Notes: generated by a model from the letters alone, not told the origin. A stretch of 64,000 nt of DNA from Streptomyces sp. HUAS CB01 (GCF_030406905.1 NZ_CP129137.1:6231501-6295500), one strand, 5' to 3'; counted from the first letter of the stretch, positions 53,359 through 63,607 are shown. Numbers and translations are program-made.

Positions 53359-53713
53359 CCTCCACCGCTCCTTGCGTACGCGACGATACGCACGTGCTGT
53401 TCGTCTGACCGCGGGTGCACACGGCAAACCTCCGTCGGGGTCCCGGCCCGCGGCCGCCGGGACCGCGTCCCGGCCCTGCCACGCCCCGGAGTCGCACGGG
53501 CCGGCCGCGGGCCCGGGAGGGCGGCCCGGAGCCGGAGGGACGCAGGCGGGGGTGGGTGGGGGCGCCACGGGTCCCGGCGCGGCAAGGCCGGGGTTCCGGA
53601 CGGAGCCCCGTGCGCATCCGCCGTGCCTCCCCGAGCGGAAGCATCCCGCAGGGGGCAAGGTGACAGAGGGCGGGTCGGGGGAAGCGCCGCTCCCGCGGGA
53701 ATCGGAGGTTTGC
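53359..53713. other. Divergent spacer before the light-response cluster
   Basis: About 355 bp, GC-rich, containing the start region of the HATPase gene and the promoter of the rightward SDR gene. No gene and no clear promoter hexamers are seen. Confidence 0.35.
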
Positions 53714-55279
53714 ATGAGCGGACAGGTCGACGACCGGGACGGCGAGGGTCTGCGCTGTCTGGTGACCGGGGCGACCGGGTACGTCGGCGGCCGGCTGGTG
53801 CCCGAACTGCTGGACGCCGGATTCCGGGTCCGCTGCATGGCCCGCTCGCCGGAGAAGCTGCGCGACCACCCCTGGGCGGGACGGGTGGAGACCGTACGCG
53901 GCGACGTCACCGACCCGGACTCGCTCGACGACGCGCTGACCGGCGTCGACGTCGCCTACTACCTCGTGCACGGGCTGCGCTCCGGGGCGTCCTTCGAGGA
54001 GGCCGACCGCAGGGCGGCCCGCTCGTTCGCCGCACGAGCCGCCGAGGCGGGCGTGAGCCGCATCGTCTACCTGGGCGGACTGACGCCCGCGGACGTGCCC
54101 GCCCGCGAGCTCTCGCCGCATCTGCGCTCCCGCGCGGAGGTGGGCGAGATCTTCCTGCGTTCTCCCGTGCCCGCGACCGTGCTGCGCGCCGCGGTCGTCA
54201 TCGGCTCCGGCTCCGCCTCCTTCGAGATGCTGCGCTACCTCACCGAACGGCTGCCCGTCATGGTCACCCCGAGCTGGGTGAACACCCGCGTCCAGCCGAT
54301 CGCCGTCCGGGACGTCCTGCGCTACCTCGTGGGCAGCGCCCGGATGCCCGCGGACGTGAACCGGTCCTTCGACATCGGCGGGCCGGACGTGATGACGTAC
54401 GAGCGGATGATGCGGCGCTACGCCGAGGTGGCCGGGCTGCCGCGGCGCCTCATCCTGGGCGTGCCGATGCTGACGCCGAGGCTGTCCAGTCTGTGGATCG
54501 GCCTGGTCACCCCCGTGCCGCCCGCCCTGGCCCGGCCCCTCGCCGAATCGCTGCGCCACGAGGTGGTGTGCCGCGAGCACGACATCGTCCGCTACGTTCC
54601 CGACCCGCCGGGCACCCCGATCGGCTTCGACCGCGCCCTGGAGCTGGCACTCCAGCGGGTGCGCGACGCGCGGGTCACCACCCGGTGGTCCTCCGCATCG
54701 CTGCCCGGCGCCCCGAGCGACCCGCTGCCCACGGACCCCGACTGGGCCGGCGGCAGCCTGTACACCGACCGGCGCGCACTGGACGTCGACGCCTCGCCGG
54801 AGGCGCTGTGGCGGGTCATCGAGGGGATCGGCGGCGACAACGGCTGGTACTCCTTCCCGCTCGCCTGGGCGGTACGGGGCTGGCTCGACCTGCTCGTCGG
54901 CGGTGTGGGGCTCCGCCGCGGCCGCCGGGACGCCGCACGGCTGAGAGTGGGGGACTCGCTGGACTTCTGGCGGGTCGAGGAGATCGAACCGGGGCGGATG
55001 CTGCGGCTGCGGGCCGAGATGCGGCTCCCGGGCCTCGCATGGCTGGAGATGCACGTCGAACGCGGCGAGCGGGGCCGCACCCGCTACCGGCAGCGGGCCC
55101 TGTTCCATCCGCGCGGACTCCTCGGGCACGTGTACTGGTGGTCCGTCTCCCCCTTCCACGCCGTCGTGTTCGGCGGCATGGCGCGCAACATCGCCCGGGC
55201 CGCGGCGAAGGCCGGCCCGGCGGGCCCCGGCGGGCCCGAGCCCGTGCCGGAGAGCCCCCCGTCCGCCCGTGCCCGCTGA
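53714..55279 (+). CDS. SDR/NmrA-type oxidoreductase with C-terminal DUF2867-like domain
   Basis: A 521-aa protein from ATG 53714, with GGAGG upstream. The N-terminal half is an extended SDR (CLVTGATGYVGGRLVPELLDAG, VAYYLVHGL, IVYLGGLTP, VLRAAVVIGSGSASFEMLRY). The C-terminal part (about 350-500) has VDASPEALWRVIEGIGGDNGWY and LRVGDSLDFWRVEEIEPGR, a START/SRPBCC-like domain of the DUF2867 type. This two-domain form recurs beside photolyase and LitR genes in actinomycetes, suggesting a photo-oxidative role, but no reaction is known. Confidence 0.85.
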   Translation: MSGQVDDRDGEGLRCLVTGATGYVGGRLVPELLDAGFRVRCMARSPEKLRDHPWAGRVETVRGDVTDPDSLDDALTGVDVAYYLVHGLRSGASFEEADRRAARSFAARAAEAGVSRIVYLGGLTPADVPARELSPHLRSRAEVGEIFLRSPVPATVLRAAVVIGSGSASFEMLRYLTERLPVMVTPSWVNTRVQPIAVRDVLRYLVGSARMPADVNRSFDIGGPDVMTYERMMRRYAEVAGLPRRLILGVPMLTPRLSSLWIGLVTPVPPALARPLAESLRHEVVCREHDIVRYVPDPPGTPIGFDRALELALQRVRDARVTTRWSSASLPGAPSDPLPTDPDWAGGSLYTDRRALDVDASPEALWRVIEGIGGDNGWYSFPLAWAVRGWLDLLVGGVGLRRGRRDAARLRVGDSLDFWRVEEIEPGRMLRLRAEMRLPGLAWLEMHVERGERGRTRYRQRALFHPRGLLGHVYWWSVSPFHAVVFGGMARNIARAAAKAGPAGPGGPEPVPESPPSARAR

Positions 55280-55524
55280 CCGGTCGCACGGCCCTCGCGG
55301 CGCGGGGCGTCCGGGTGCTCCGGACCTTCCCGCATCCGGTCGGCGCCTGTCACCGGAACAACGGGTGGGGAGCGTCCGACGGCCCGGCCCGGCGGGCCCC
55401 GCACCGGAGGGCCGGTCCGCGGCCGTCCGTGTCCCGTCCCGGCCGGAGGCACCCCGCCTCCGGGCGGCCGGTCGTCGCCCCGTCGCCCTCACCCCCACCA
55501 TCCGCCGGCCATCCCTGGAGCCCC

Positions 55525-56907
55525 ATGAACACCGCGGTCGTCCTGTTCACATCCGACCTGCGTCTGCACGACCATCCGCCGCTGCGCGCCGCGGTCGCGT
55601 CGGCGGAGCGGGTGGTGCCGCTGTTCGTCAGGGACGACGGCATCGAGGCCGCGGGATTCGCGCCCGCCAACCGGCGTGCGTTCCTCGCCGACTGCCTGAC
55701 CGACCTCGACGAGGGACTGCGCGAGCGGGGCGGCCGGCTCGTCGTCCGCTCCGGTGACGTCGTCGAGGAGGTCCGCGCGGTCGCACAGGAGGCGGACGCC
55801 GACGAGGTGCACATGGCGGCCGGTGTCAGCGGCTACGCCCACGTCCGCGAGGACCGGCTGCGTACCGCCCTGGAGAAGGACGGCCGCACCCTGTGCGTCC
55901 ACGACGCGGTCGTCACCGCTCTCGCCCCCGGGGCCGTCGTCCCGTCCGGCGGGGACCACTTCGCCGTCTTCACGCCGTACCACCGGCGCTGGTCGCAGCA
56001 GGAGATCCGGGGCGCGCTCGCGGCGCCGCGCACCGTCCGGGTGCCCGCGGGCATCCGTTCCGAGCCGGTGCCCTCCCGAGCGGACGCGGAGAAGGCCGGG
56101 GGCGTGTCGGAAGGGCTCGCCCCCGGGGGCGAACGGGAGGCCCGCAGGCGGCTGAACGCCTGGGAGCGAGGCGGTCTCTCCCGCTACGACGAGCGCCACG
56201 ACGACCTCGCCGGCGACGCGACCTCCCGGCTCTCGCCGCATCTGCACTTCGGCACCCTTTCCGCGGCCGAGGCCGTCCACCGGGCCCGGGCGGTGGGCGG
56301 ACCGGGCGCCGAGGCCTTCGTACGGCAGGTGTGCTGGCGCGACTTCCACCACCAGGTGCTCGCCGCCCGGCAGGACGCGGCCGCCGCCGACTACCGGCCC
56401 CGGCACGACCGCTGGCGCTCCGGGACGGACGCCGAGGCCGACATCGAGGCGTGGAAGAACGGCCGCACCGGCTACCCCGTGGTCGACGCCGCGATGCGCC
56501 AGCTCCGCCACGAGGGGTGGATGCACAACCGGGGCAGGCTGCTGGCCGCGAGCTTCCTCACCAAGACGCTGTACGTCGACTGGCGTGTGGGCGCCCGGTA
56601 CTTCCTGGAGCTGCTGGTCGACGGCGACCTCGCGAACAACCAGCTCAACTGGCAGTGGGTGGCGGGCACCGGCACGGACACCCGGCCGAACCGGGTCCTC
56701 AACCCCGTCCGCCAGGCCCGTCGTTACGACCCGGACGGCACCTATGTGCGCCGCTGGGTGCCGGAACTGGAGGACGTCGACGGCTCCGCGGTGCACGAGC
56801 CGTGGAAGCTCCCCGACGCCGCCCGCGCCCGGCTGGACTACCCCGGCCCGATCGTGGCGCTCGGCGACGGACTGGCGCGGTTCAAGGAGGGCCGCGGCAC
56901 CGGCTGA
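55525..56907 (+). CDS. phr: CPD photolyase (class I)
   Basis: A 460-aa protein from ATG 55525. The antenna domain starts TAVVLFTSDLRLHDHPPL. The FAD domain has LSPHLHFGTLS, VCWRDFHHQVL, GYPVVDAAMRQLRHEGWMHN, LTKTLYVDWRVGARYF and NNQLNWQWVAGTGTD. These are the standard class I photolyase/cryptochrome motifs. It repairs cyclobutane pyrimidine dimers with blue light. The gene lies in the cluster with LitR, a second photolyase and carotenoid genes, all on the same strand. Confidence 0.95.
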   Translation: MNTAVVLFTSDLRLHDHPPLRAAVASAERVVPLFVRDDGIEAAGFAPANRRAFLADCLTDLDEGLRERGGRLVVRSGDVVEEVRAVAQEADADEVHMAAGVSGYAHVREDRLRTALEKDGRTLCVHDAVVTALAPGAVVPSGGDHFAVFTPYHRRWSQQEIRGALAAPRTVRVPAGIRSEPVPSRADAEKAGGVSEGLAPGGEREARRRLNAWERGGLSRYDERHDDLAGDATSRLSPHLHFGTLSAAEAVHRARAVGGPGAEAFVRQVCWRDFHHQVLAARQDAAAADYRPRHDRWRSGTDAEADIEAWKNGRTGYPVVDAAMRQLRHEGWMHNRGRLLAASFLTKTLYVDWRVGARYFLELLVDGDLANNQLNWQWVAGTGTDTRPNRVLNPVRQARRYDPDGTYVRRWVPELEDVDGSAVHEPWKLPDAARARLDYPGPIVALGDGLARFKEGRGTG

Positions 56908-57007
56908 GAACGGATCCCCTCCCGGGGCCGCCCACGAAACACCGAGGACACCCCGGATGCCCCGGACCCCCTGGACACCCCCGGACCAGCCGAGGAAGGT
57001 GACGGCG

Positions 57008-57481
57008 ATGAAGACGCCCCGAAGGACGTACCCCGACGTGATCGTCGCGGGCGCCGCGGCCGCCGCTCCCAGCCGCACCCCGGGCCCGAGTCCGTCGGTG
57101 CCGGGCGCGGTCGTCCCGGGCCCGAGTCCGTCGGTGCCGGGCGCGGTCGTCCCGGGCCCGAGTCCGTCGGTGCCGGGCGCGGTCGCCCCGGGCCCGAGTC
57201 CGTCGGTGTTCGGCGGCGACGCCCCCGGTCGTGGCGGGTCGCCGCGCGGGGCGCGGTCCGAGGTCCACGGGACGGGCACCGGCGGCCGGGAACTCGTCGC
57301 GGCCCGCACCGTGCGGGGCGCCCTCCCGGCCATGGACCCGCCGTCGCAGCTGAACCGGTCCACGGTGACTCCACGACGGCTGCCCGTCCGCGGCGGCCAC
57401 CGGGCCACGGGCACCGTCCGGGGCGCTCCGGCCTCCGGGACCCGGGCGGCCCGGGTCGGGCTCGCCGGGCGGGCGCGGTGA
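57008..57481 (+). CDS. Low-complexity ORF upstream of litR (doubtful)
   Basis: A 157-aa frame from ATG 57008 preceded by AGGAAGGTGACGGCG. Its stop overlaps a GTG at 57478 in frame with litR. It is Ala/Pro/Gly/Arg-rich and contains a 12-residue unit (GPSPSVPGAVV) three to four times. No domain is seen. Frame conservation across the 36-bp repeats and the stop/start overlap argue for translation; biased composition argues against. It might be a leader for litR. Confidence 0.35.
   Translation: MKTPRRTYPDVIVAGAAAAAPSRTPGPSPSVPGAVVPGPSPSVPGAVVPGPSPSVPGAVAPGPSPSVFGGDAPGRGGSPRGARSEVHGTGTGGRELVAARTVRGALPAMDPPSQLNRSTVTPRRLPVRGGHRATGTVRGAPASGTRAARVGLAGRAR
57079..57208 (+). repeat. 36-bp minisatellite upstream of litR
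   Basis: Units at 57079-57114, 57115-57150 and 57151-57186 are identical apart from one base, with a 22-bp partial fourth copy to 57208. Each starts CCCGGGCCCGAGTCCGTCGG. Confidence 0.9.
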
Positions 57482-57581
57482 ACGGCCGCCGGGACGGCGG
57501 ACGGCCCGCCACGGCGGGGCGCCGCACCCGGGCCGGACACGATCGTCGTGCCGGTGACGACGACGTCCACGCGGTCGAGGG

Positions 57582-57600
57582 GGTACGGCTGCGCCGTACC
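57582..57600. promoter_or_regulatory. Palindrome abutting the litR start codon
   Basis: GGTACGG-CTGCG-CCGTACC is a perfect 7-5-7 inverted repeat ending one base before ATG 57601. It could be an autoregulatory LitR site or an mRNA hairpin limiting initiation; no ribosome site separates it from the ATG. Confidence 0.5.
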
Positions 57601-58605
57601 ATGGGCCGGGTGAAGGCCGACAGCCGCTCGGAGGGCCCGGCAGAGGACGGCGTCACCGCCGCGCTCAGCACCGGCGCGGTCGCCCGCAGGCTCGGCGTCG
57701 CGCCCACGACCCTCCGTTCCTGGGAGCGGCGCTACGCGATCGGCCCCGCCACCCGCGAGGACGGCCGCCACCGGCGCTGGACCCCCGAGGACATCGCCCG
57801 GCTCGAGGAGATGTGCCGGCTCACCGCCCAGGGCGTCCCGCCCGCCGAGGCCGCACGCGCGGCGATGAGCACCCCCGGTCCGAGCCTGCGCCGCGAAACG
57901 GCCGGACGGACCACGGAGGAGACCGCCCCCGCCTCCCGCGCGCCCGGCGGACCCAACGCCCTGCCCCTCGGGGACGTACGCCAGGAATGCCGGGGCCTGG
58001 CCCGCGCGGCCGTCCGGCTCGACGCCCCCGCCGTCGACGCCCTGCTGGACGCCGTGCTCGCCGAGCACGGTCTCGTCACCGCCTGGGAAGAGGTCATCGC
58101 CCCGACCCTGCACGCCGTCGGGCGCAAATGGGCGACGTCCGGCGAGCGTTACGTCGAGGTCGAGCACCTGCTGTCCTGGCACGTGTCGTCCGCACTGCGC
58201 CGGGTACGGCCCGCCGTGGAACGATCCGACGCGCCGCCCGTGCTGCTCGCCTGTGTCCCCGGCGAGCAGCACAGCCTCCCCGTCGAGGCCCTGGCCGCCG
58301 CGCTCGGCGAACGCGGCCTGCCCGCCCGGATGTTCGGCCCCGCGCTGCCGGCGGACGCGCTCCACGAGGCCGTGCGCCGTCTCGGCCCCGCCGCCGTGGT
58401 CCTCTGGGCGCAGTCCCGGTCGACCGCCGACCGTTCGCTCGTGCGGATCGTCTCCGGCGTCCACTGGGGCGTGAAGGGCGCGCGGAAGCGCACCTCCGTC
58501 CTCCTCGCCGGACCCGGCTGGGCGGGCGCCGCCTACCCGGGGACGCTGCGGCTGCACGGCCTGGGGTCGGCGGTGGACGTCGTCGAGGCCCTGTTCAAAG
58601 GCTGA
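57601..58605 (+). CDS. litR: LitR-type MerR-family regulator with B12-binding domain
   Basis: About 334 aa from ATG 57601 (alternative GTG 57478). The MerR HTH (about 25-90) has LSTGAVARRLGVAPTTLRSWERRYAIGP. The middle helical domain holds VGRKWATSGERYVEVEHLLSWH, where W and EH are the residues that cap adenosylcobalamin in CarH/LitR proteins. The C-terminal Rossmann-like domain (VLLACVPGEQHSLPVEALAAAL, AVVLWAQSR) binds the lower face of B12. These photoreceptors repress carotenoid and photolyase genes in the dark; light breaks the cofactor bond and releases DNA. All likely targets follow on this strand. Confidence 0.88.
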   Translation: MGRVKADSRSEGPAEDGVTAALSTGAVARRLGVAPTTLRSWERRYAIGPATREDGRHRRWTPEDIARLEEMCRLTAQGVPPAEAARAAMSTPGPSLRRETAGRTTEETAPASRAPGGPNALPLGDVRQECRGLARAAVRLDAPAVDALLDAVLAEHGLVTAWEEVIAPTLHAVGRKWATSGERYVEVEHLLSWHVSSALRRVRPAVERSDAPPVLLACVPGEQHSLPVEALAAALGERGLPARMFGPALPADALHEAVRRLGPAAVVLWAQSRSTADRSLVRIVSGVHWGVKGARKRTSVLLAGPGWAGAAYPGTLRLHGLGSAVDVVEALFKG

Positions 58606-58616
58606 CCGGAGCACCC

Positions 58617-60143
58617 ATGTCCCCTCGTGCGTCCCGTACTTCCCGTCCCCACCTGATCTTCGGGGACCAGCTCGGCCCCCGCTTCGTCGAGCCCGGCGCG
58701 GACGGGCCCGACGAGGACGCGCCGGTCGTCATGATCGAGTCCCGCGCCGTGTTCCGCCGGCGGAGCTTCCACCGCGCCAAGGCCCATCTCGTGCTCTCGG
58801 CCATGCGGCACCGTGCCGCCGCACTCGGCGACCGGGTCCGGTACGTGAAGGCCGGCACCTACCGGGAGGGCCTGGCCCGCGCCACGGGCGGCGCCCGTAC
58901 GACGGTCCGCCACCCGACCTCCCACGCGGCCGCCCGGTTCGTCGCCGCTCTGCCGGACGTCGACGTCCTGCCCCCACGCGGCTTCCTCGTGCCACGCGAG
59001 GACTTCGCCGCCTGGGCCGCGGAACGGCACGGCGGCGCCCTGCGGCTGGAGGACTTCTACCGGTGGGTGCGTCGGCGGCACGACCTGCTGATGGACGGCG
59101 GTGAACCGGCGGGCGACCGCTGGAACTTCGACACCGACAACCGCGAACCGCCCCCGCGGGACAGGCCGACCCTCGGCGCCCCGGCGCCGTGGACGGCGCG
59201 GGAGGACGAGATCGACGAAGAGGTACGGCGCGACCTGGACGCCTGGGAGCGTTCCGGAGAGGTCTCCTTCACCGGCCGCGACGGCCCCCGGCTCTTCCCC
59301 GCCTCCCGCGCCGAGGCCCTGGCCGCCCTCGACCGGTTCGCCGAGCACCGGCTGGCCGGTTTCGGCAGGTACGAGGACGCCGTCCTCGCCGACGACCCCT
59401 GGATGAGCCACAGCCTGCTGTCCGCCCCGCTCAACCTGGGACTCCTCGACCCCGCCGAGTGCGTGGGACGAGCCGAAGCGGCCTGGCGCGAGGGCAGGGT
59501 GCCCCTGGCGTCGGCCGAGGGGTTCGTCCGCCAGATCGCCGGCTGGCGCGAGTACGTCTGGCACCTCTACTGGCACTTCGGCGAGGACTACCGTCGCCGC
59601 AACGTGCTGCGCCACCGCAGGTCACTGCCGGACTGGTTCGCCGGGCTGGACGCGGACGCGGTCACCGCACGCTGTCTGTCCACCGTGCTCGCCCAGGTCA
59701 GGGACACCGGCTGGACCCACCACATCCCGCGGCTGATGGTCCTCGGCAGCCGCGCCCTGCAGGACGGCTGGGACCCGGCCCAGGTCACCGACTGGTTCCA
59801 CCGCAACTTCGTCGACGGCTACGACTGGGTCATGCTCCCCAACGTCGTCGGCATGTCCCAGTACGCCGACGGCGGGCTCATGACCACCAAGCCGTACACC
59901 TCGGGCGGTGCCTACATCAACCGGATGAGCGATCTGTGCGGCGGGTGCCCCTACCGGCCCGCCGACCGCGTCGGCGACCGGGCCTGTCCGTACACCGCGG
60001 GCTACTGGGCGTTCCTCCACCGGCACCGGGAGCGGCTGTCGCACAACCCCCGCATGGCCCGGCCCGTCGCCGGCCTCGACCGGCTCACGGACCTCCCCGA
60101 ACTGCTGGAACAGCGGCGCGGGCGTCGGCGGTCGGCGCCCTGA
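58617..60143 (+). CDS. Iron-sulfur bacterial cryptochrome/(6-4) photolyase
   Basis: A 508-aa protein from ATG 58617, with GGAG nearby, 11 bp after litR. It is the FeS-BCP type: N-terminal LIFGDQLG, HLVLSAMRH, FAD-region WREYVWHLYWHFGEDY, GWTHHIPRLMVLGS and MLPNVVGMSQYADGG. The four [4Fe-4S] ligands are a Cys in ARCLSTVL and three in CGGC-x12-C (LCGGCPYRP...RACPYTAGYW). Relatives such as PhrB repair (6-4) photoproducts or act as photoreceptors. Tight coupling to litR supports light control. Confidence 0.93.
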   Translation: MSPRASRTSRPHLIFGDQLGPRFVEPGADGPDEDAPVVMIESRAVFRRRSFHRAKAHLVLSAMRHRAAALGDRVRYVKAGTYREGLARATGGARTTVRHPTSHAAARFVAALPDVDVLPPRGFLVPREDFAAWAAERHGGALRLEDFYRWVRRRHDLLMDGGEPAGDRWNFDTDNREPPPRDRPTLGAPAPWTAREDEIDEEVRRDLDAWERSGEVSFTGRDGPRLFPASRAEALAALDRFAEHRLAGFGRYEDAVLADDPWMSHSLLSAPLNLGLLDPAECVGRAEAAWREGRVPLASAEGFVRQIAGWREYVWHLYWHFGEDYRRRNVLRHRRSLPDWFAGLDADAVTARCLSTVLAQVRDTGWTHHIPRLMVLGSRALQDGWDPAQVTDWFHRNFVDGYDWVMLPNVVGMSQYADGGLMTTKPYTSGGAYINRMSDLCGGCPYRPADRVGDRACPYTAGYWAFLHRHRERLSHNPRMARPVAGLDRLTDLPELLEQRRGRRRSAP

Positions 60144-60545
60144 GCGGCCGCGGGCCGGCGCCCTGCGTCGCGGAGTGAGCGGCTTCGGCCGACGTGGGAC
60201 CGGGGGCCGCTGCGGGGCGACCGACGTGCCGTCGCGGGCGCGGTGAGGCGGCGCGCGAGAGGGCGCGGCGGATGCGGCCGGGACGTGCGGCGGAAGGCGC
60301 AGTGAGGCGGACGCGCGGCGGGACGGCCCGTGGCGTCGGCGGCGAATGGGGCAATCGGGCGCCCGTCCGCCCGTGTGCTGCCGTCGATCGCACCGTGCGC
60401 GTGGTCGACTGATCGGCACCCGACGCCTGCGGACGCCGCCGGACCCCACGGGCCGCCCGCGGCGCGCGGCGCGCCGCAGACGCATCCGAACGCCGCCCCT
60501 CCGGGGAAGGACGGGTGACAGCAGCCGACCGACGCGGAGGACCGC
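60144..60545. other. Spacer before crtE
   Basis: A 402-bp GC-rich stretch between the Fe-S photolyase and crtE. It should hold the crt promoter. No clear hexamer pair, no strong palindrome and no gene are seen; the GCGGAGGACCGC before ATG 60546 is the crtE ribosome site. Confidence 0.4.
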
Positions 60546-61967
60546 ATGCACCGATCCGGGGCAACCGCACCGACCCCGACCGTGCCGAACCTCGGGACGG
60601 ACCCGGACCCCGACACGACCGTGCCCTTCTCCGAGCGGCCGGACGCCGGCCCGGCCGTGGTGGTGGGCGCCGGGGACCCCGTGGCGGTGGACGCCGAGGT
60701 CCCCGCCCTGGTCGACGCCGACGTACCCGCCGCGGTGGGACGGGAGCTGGAGCGCCTGCTGGGGGAGCGGGTGGCGGGCGCCGCCGCGCTCGACGGCGTG
60801 TTCGCGGCCGATGTGGCCGCGCCCGTCGCCCGGTTCACCCTGGGCGGGGGGAGGCGGATGCGCTCCCGGTTCCTGTGGTGGGCGATGCGGGCCTGCGGGG
60901 GAGCGGAGCGGGAAACGCCCGCGGCGCTCCGCACGGCCGCGGCGCTCGAGCTGATCCAGACCTGCGCCCTCGTCCACGACGACGTGATGGACGGCTCTTC
61001 GCGCCGCAGGGGCGGGCCGTCGTTCCACGCCCGGCTGGTTGCCCGGTACCCCGGTACCGCGTCCCCGGGCGCCGCGGCGGCCCCCTTCGCCACCTCTGCC
61101 GCGGTCCTGGCCGGAGACCTCGCCCTGGCCTGGGCCGACGACATCGTCGCCGCGACGGACTTCGGCGGCGCCGCCGCGCGGTACGGGGTGCTGGAGAACT
61201 GGCGGGCCATGCGCACCGAGATGGTGGCGGGCCAGTACCTGGACCTCCACGGCCAGGCGACCGGCTCCCGTTCCGCCGCCCGGGCGATCCGCACCGCCTG
61301 CCTCAAGACCGCGCTGTACACGGTCGCGAGGCCCCTGGCCCTCGGCGCGGCGATCGCGGGCGCCGACCCGCGGACGGTCCTCGACCTGTGCGCGGCGGGC
61401 CGGTGCGCCGGTACCGCCTTCCAGCTCCGCGACGACATCGAGGGCGTGTTCGGCGACCCCCTCGTCACCGGCAAGCCGTCGGGCGACGACATACGCTCGG
61501 GAAAGCTCACGTACCTCGTCGCGGTCGCCCTCGCCCGGGCCGAGTCCCGCCCGGACCGCGCCGCCCTGTCGGTCCTCGAAAGCTCCCTCGGGAACGCGGA
61601 CCTGACGGAGGACCGGCTGCTGCGCGTGCGCGAGGTCCTCAGGGACACCGGTGCCCTGGCGGCCGCGGAGGAGCGGATCGAACGGCTCCGCGCCGCCGGT
61701 GAACGCCGGCTGGACGCGGCCGCCCTGGAGCCGGCCCCGGCACTCCGGCTGCGGGCGCTGCTCGCCGCGGTCGCCGCCCCCACGGGCCCGGCCCGTGCGG
61801 TGTCCGCCGCACCCGAGGCAGCTCCACCCGCCGTCGGGCCCGCCGCCTCCGCACAGGCCTCGGCGGCCACGCATCCCGCGCACGCGGTGTCGCGGCCCGT
61901 CCGCCCGGCCGCCGGTCCGGCCCCGCGGCGGCCGTTGGGCGCGACCGCAGACAGGAGCAGCCGATGA
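60546..61967 (+). CDS. crtE: Geranylgeranyl diphosphate synthase
   Basis: A 473-aa trans-prenyltransferase. The core (about 70-400) holds GGGRRMRSRFLWW, the first Asp-rich motif ALVHDDVMDGSSRRRGGPSFH and the second FQLRDDIEGVFGD, plus GKPSGDDIRSGKLTYLV. It is longer than usual because of a 45-residue N-terminal and a 70-residue Ala/Pro-rich C-terminal extension. It makes C20 diphosphate for phytoene. The stop overlaps the crtI start (ATGA). Confidence 0.92.
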   Translation: MHRSGATAPTPTVPNLGTDPDPDTTVPFSERPDAGPAVVVGAGDPVAVDAEVPALVDADVPAAVGRELERLLGERVAGAAALDGVFAADVAAPVARFTLGGGRRMRSRFLWWAMRACGGAERETPAALRTAAALELIQTCALVHDDVMDGSSRRRGGPSFHARLVARYPGTASPGAAAAPFATSAAVLAGDLALAWADDIVAATDFGGAAARYGVLENWRAMRTEMVAGQYLDLHGQATGSRSAARAIRTACLKTALYTVARPLALGAAIAGADPRTVLDLCAAGRCAGTAFQLRDDIEGVFGDPLVTGKPSGDDIRSGKLTYLVAVALARAESRPDRAALSVLESSLGNADLTEDRLLRVREVLRDTGALAAAEERIERLRAAGERRLDAAALEPAPALRLRALLAAVAAPTGPARAVSAAPEAAPPAVGPAASAQASAATHPAHAVSRPVRPAAGPAPRRPLGATADRSSR

Positions 61968-63607
61968 GGACCGTCAGGGGCCGCACGGACCACGTCGTGG
62001 TGGTGGGAGCCGGGCTCGCCGGCCTGTCCGCCGCCCTGCACCTCCTCGGCGCCGGGCGCGCCGTCACCGTCGTCGAGCGCGACATGCTGCCCGGTGGCCG
62101 GGCGGGCCGGATCGAACGGGGAGGCTACCGCTTCGACACCGGCCCGACCGTCGTCACCATGCCCGAGCTCCTCGCCGACGCCTTCGCGGCGGTCGGCGAC
62201 ACGCTTCAGGAGCGGCTGGAACTCGTCCCCCTGCATCCCGCCTACCGGGCCGGGTTCGCCGACGGCAGCGTCCTGGACGTGCACACCCGCCCCGAGGCCA
62301 TGGAGGCGGAGATCGAGCGCTTCGCCGGGGCGCGCGAGGCGGTCGGCTACCGGCGCCTGCGCGGCTGGCTGGAGAAGCTGTACCGGGCGCAGATGGGGCG
62401 GTTCATCGACGCCAACTTCGACTCGCCGCTGCAACTTCTCACCCCCGACCTCGCCCGTCTCGCCGCGCTCGGCGGCTTCGGCCGGCTCGACGCCGGGATC
62501 GGCCGCTTCGTCCACGACGAACGGCTGCGCCGGGTCTTCTCGTTCCAGTCGCTGTACGCCGGCGTCGCCCCGTCCCGGGCCCTCGCCGCCTACGCGGTCA
62601 TCGCCTACATGGACACGGTCGCCGGGGTCCATTTCCCGAAGGGCGGAGTGCACGCCGTGCCGCGCGCCATGGCCGCCGCCGCGACCGACGCGGGCGGGAC
62701 CCTCCTCTACGGGCGCACCGTCACACGGCTGGAGCGCACCGGCGACCGCGTCACCGCCGTCGTGACCGACCGTGAGCGGCTGCCCTGCGACGCCGTCGTG
62801 CTCACCCCCGACCTTCCCGTCACCTACCGGCTCCTCGGGCGCAGCCCGCGGCGGCCACGCGCACTGCGCCACTCGCCGTCCGCCGTCGTCCTGCACACCG
62901 GCACCGACCGCACCTGGCCCGGACTGGCGCACCACACCCTCTCGTTCGGCGCCGCCTGGAAGAGCACCTTCCGCGAACTGACGCGCACCGGGCGCCTCAT
63001 GACGGACCCGTCCCTCCTCATCACCCGGCCCACCGCCACCGACCCGGCCCTCGCGCCGCCGGGGCGCCACGTCCACTACATCCTGGCGCCCTGCCCGAAC
63101 ACCGACATCGGTCCGGGGGCGGCGGACTGGCAGGACCTCGCCCCCCGCTACCGGGCCGCCCTGCTCGCCGAGCTCGACCGCCGCGGCCTCACCGGCATCG
63201 CAGCGGCCATCGAGGAGGAGTGCCTGGTCACGCCCGCCGACTGGGCCCGGCAGGGGCATGCGGCCGGCACGCCGTTCTCCGTGGCGCACACCTTCGCCCA
63301 GACCGGCCCGTTCCGGCCGCGCAACCTCGTGAACGGTACGGAGAACGCCGTCATCGCGGGCTGCGGCACCACACCCGGAGTCGGCGTGCCCACCGTCCTG
63401 ATCTCCGGGAAGCTCGCGGCCGCCCGCATCACCGGAGCCCACCGGCCCGCCACGGGAGCCCGTCGGCCCGCCGCCACGGAAGCGCACCGTCCGCACGCGG
63501 CGGCTGACGACGCCCGCCGGGACACCGGTGGCCACGGAGCCGGCCCGTCACGGCCCGGCTCGGCCCCGTCCGACACCCTCCGCACTCCGAAAGGCGGGAC
63601 CGCATGA
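61964..63607 (+). CDS. crtI: Phytoene desaturase
   Basis: A 547-aa flavoprotein starting in an ATGA overlap with crtE. The FAD motif is [21 protein letters not shown], then [25 protein letters not shown], the CrtI signature. Near the C-terminus [19 protein letters not shown] matches the bacterial phytoene dehydrogenase signature. It introduces double bonds into phytoene to give lycopene. A 55-residue low-complexity tail is extra. The stop overlaps crtB. Confidence 0.95.
   Translation: MRTVRGRTDHVVVVGAGLAGLSAALHLLGAGRAVTVVERDMLPGGRAGRIERGGYRFDTGPTVVTMPELLADAFAAVGDTLQERLELVPLHPAYRAGFADGSVLDVHTRPEAMEAEIERFAGAREAVGYRRLRGWLEKLYRAQMGRFIDANFDSPLQLLTPDLARLAALGGFGRLDAGIGRFVHDERLRRVFSFQSLYAGVAPSRALAAYAVIAYMDTVAGVHFPKGGVHAVPRAMAAAATDAGGTLLYGRTVTRLERTGDRVTAVVTDRERLPCDAVVLTPDLPVTYRLLGRSPRRPRALRHSPSAVVLHTGTDRTWPGLAHHTLSFGAAWKSTFRELTRTGRLMTDPSLLITRPTATDPALAPPGRHVHYILAPCPNTDIGPGAADWQDLAPRYRAALLAELDRRGLTGIAAAIEEECLVTPADWARQGHAAGTPFSVAHTFAQTGPFRPRNLVNGTENAVIAGCGTTPGVGVPTVLISGKLAAARITGAHRPATGARRPAATEAHRPHAAADDARRDTGGHGAGPSRPGSAPSDTLRTPKGGTA

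Noticed and set aside
60002..63535. 1177-aa minus-strand frame opposite crtE/crtI
   Set aside because: No domain is recognisable and the plus strand encodes intact carotenoid enzymes with ATGA overlaps.
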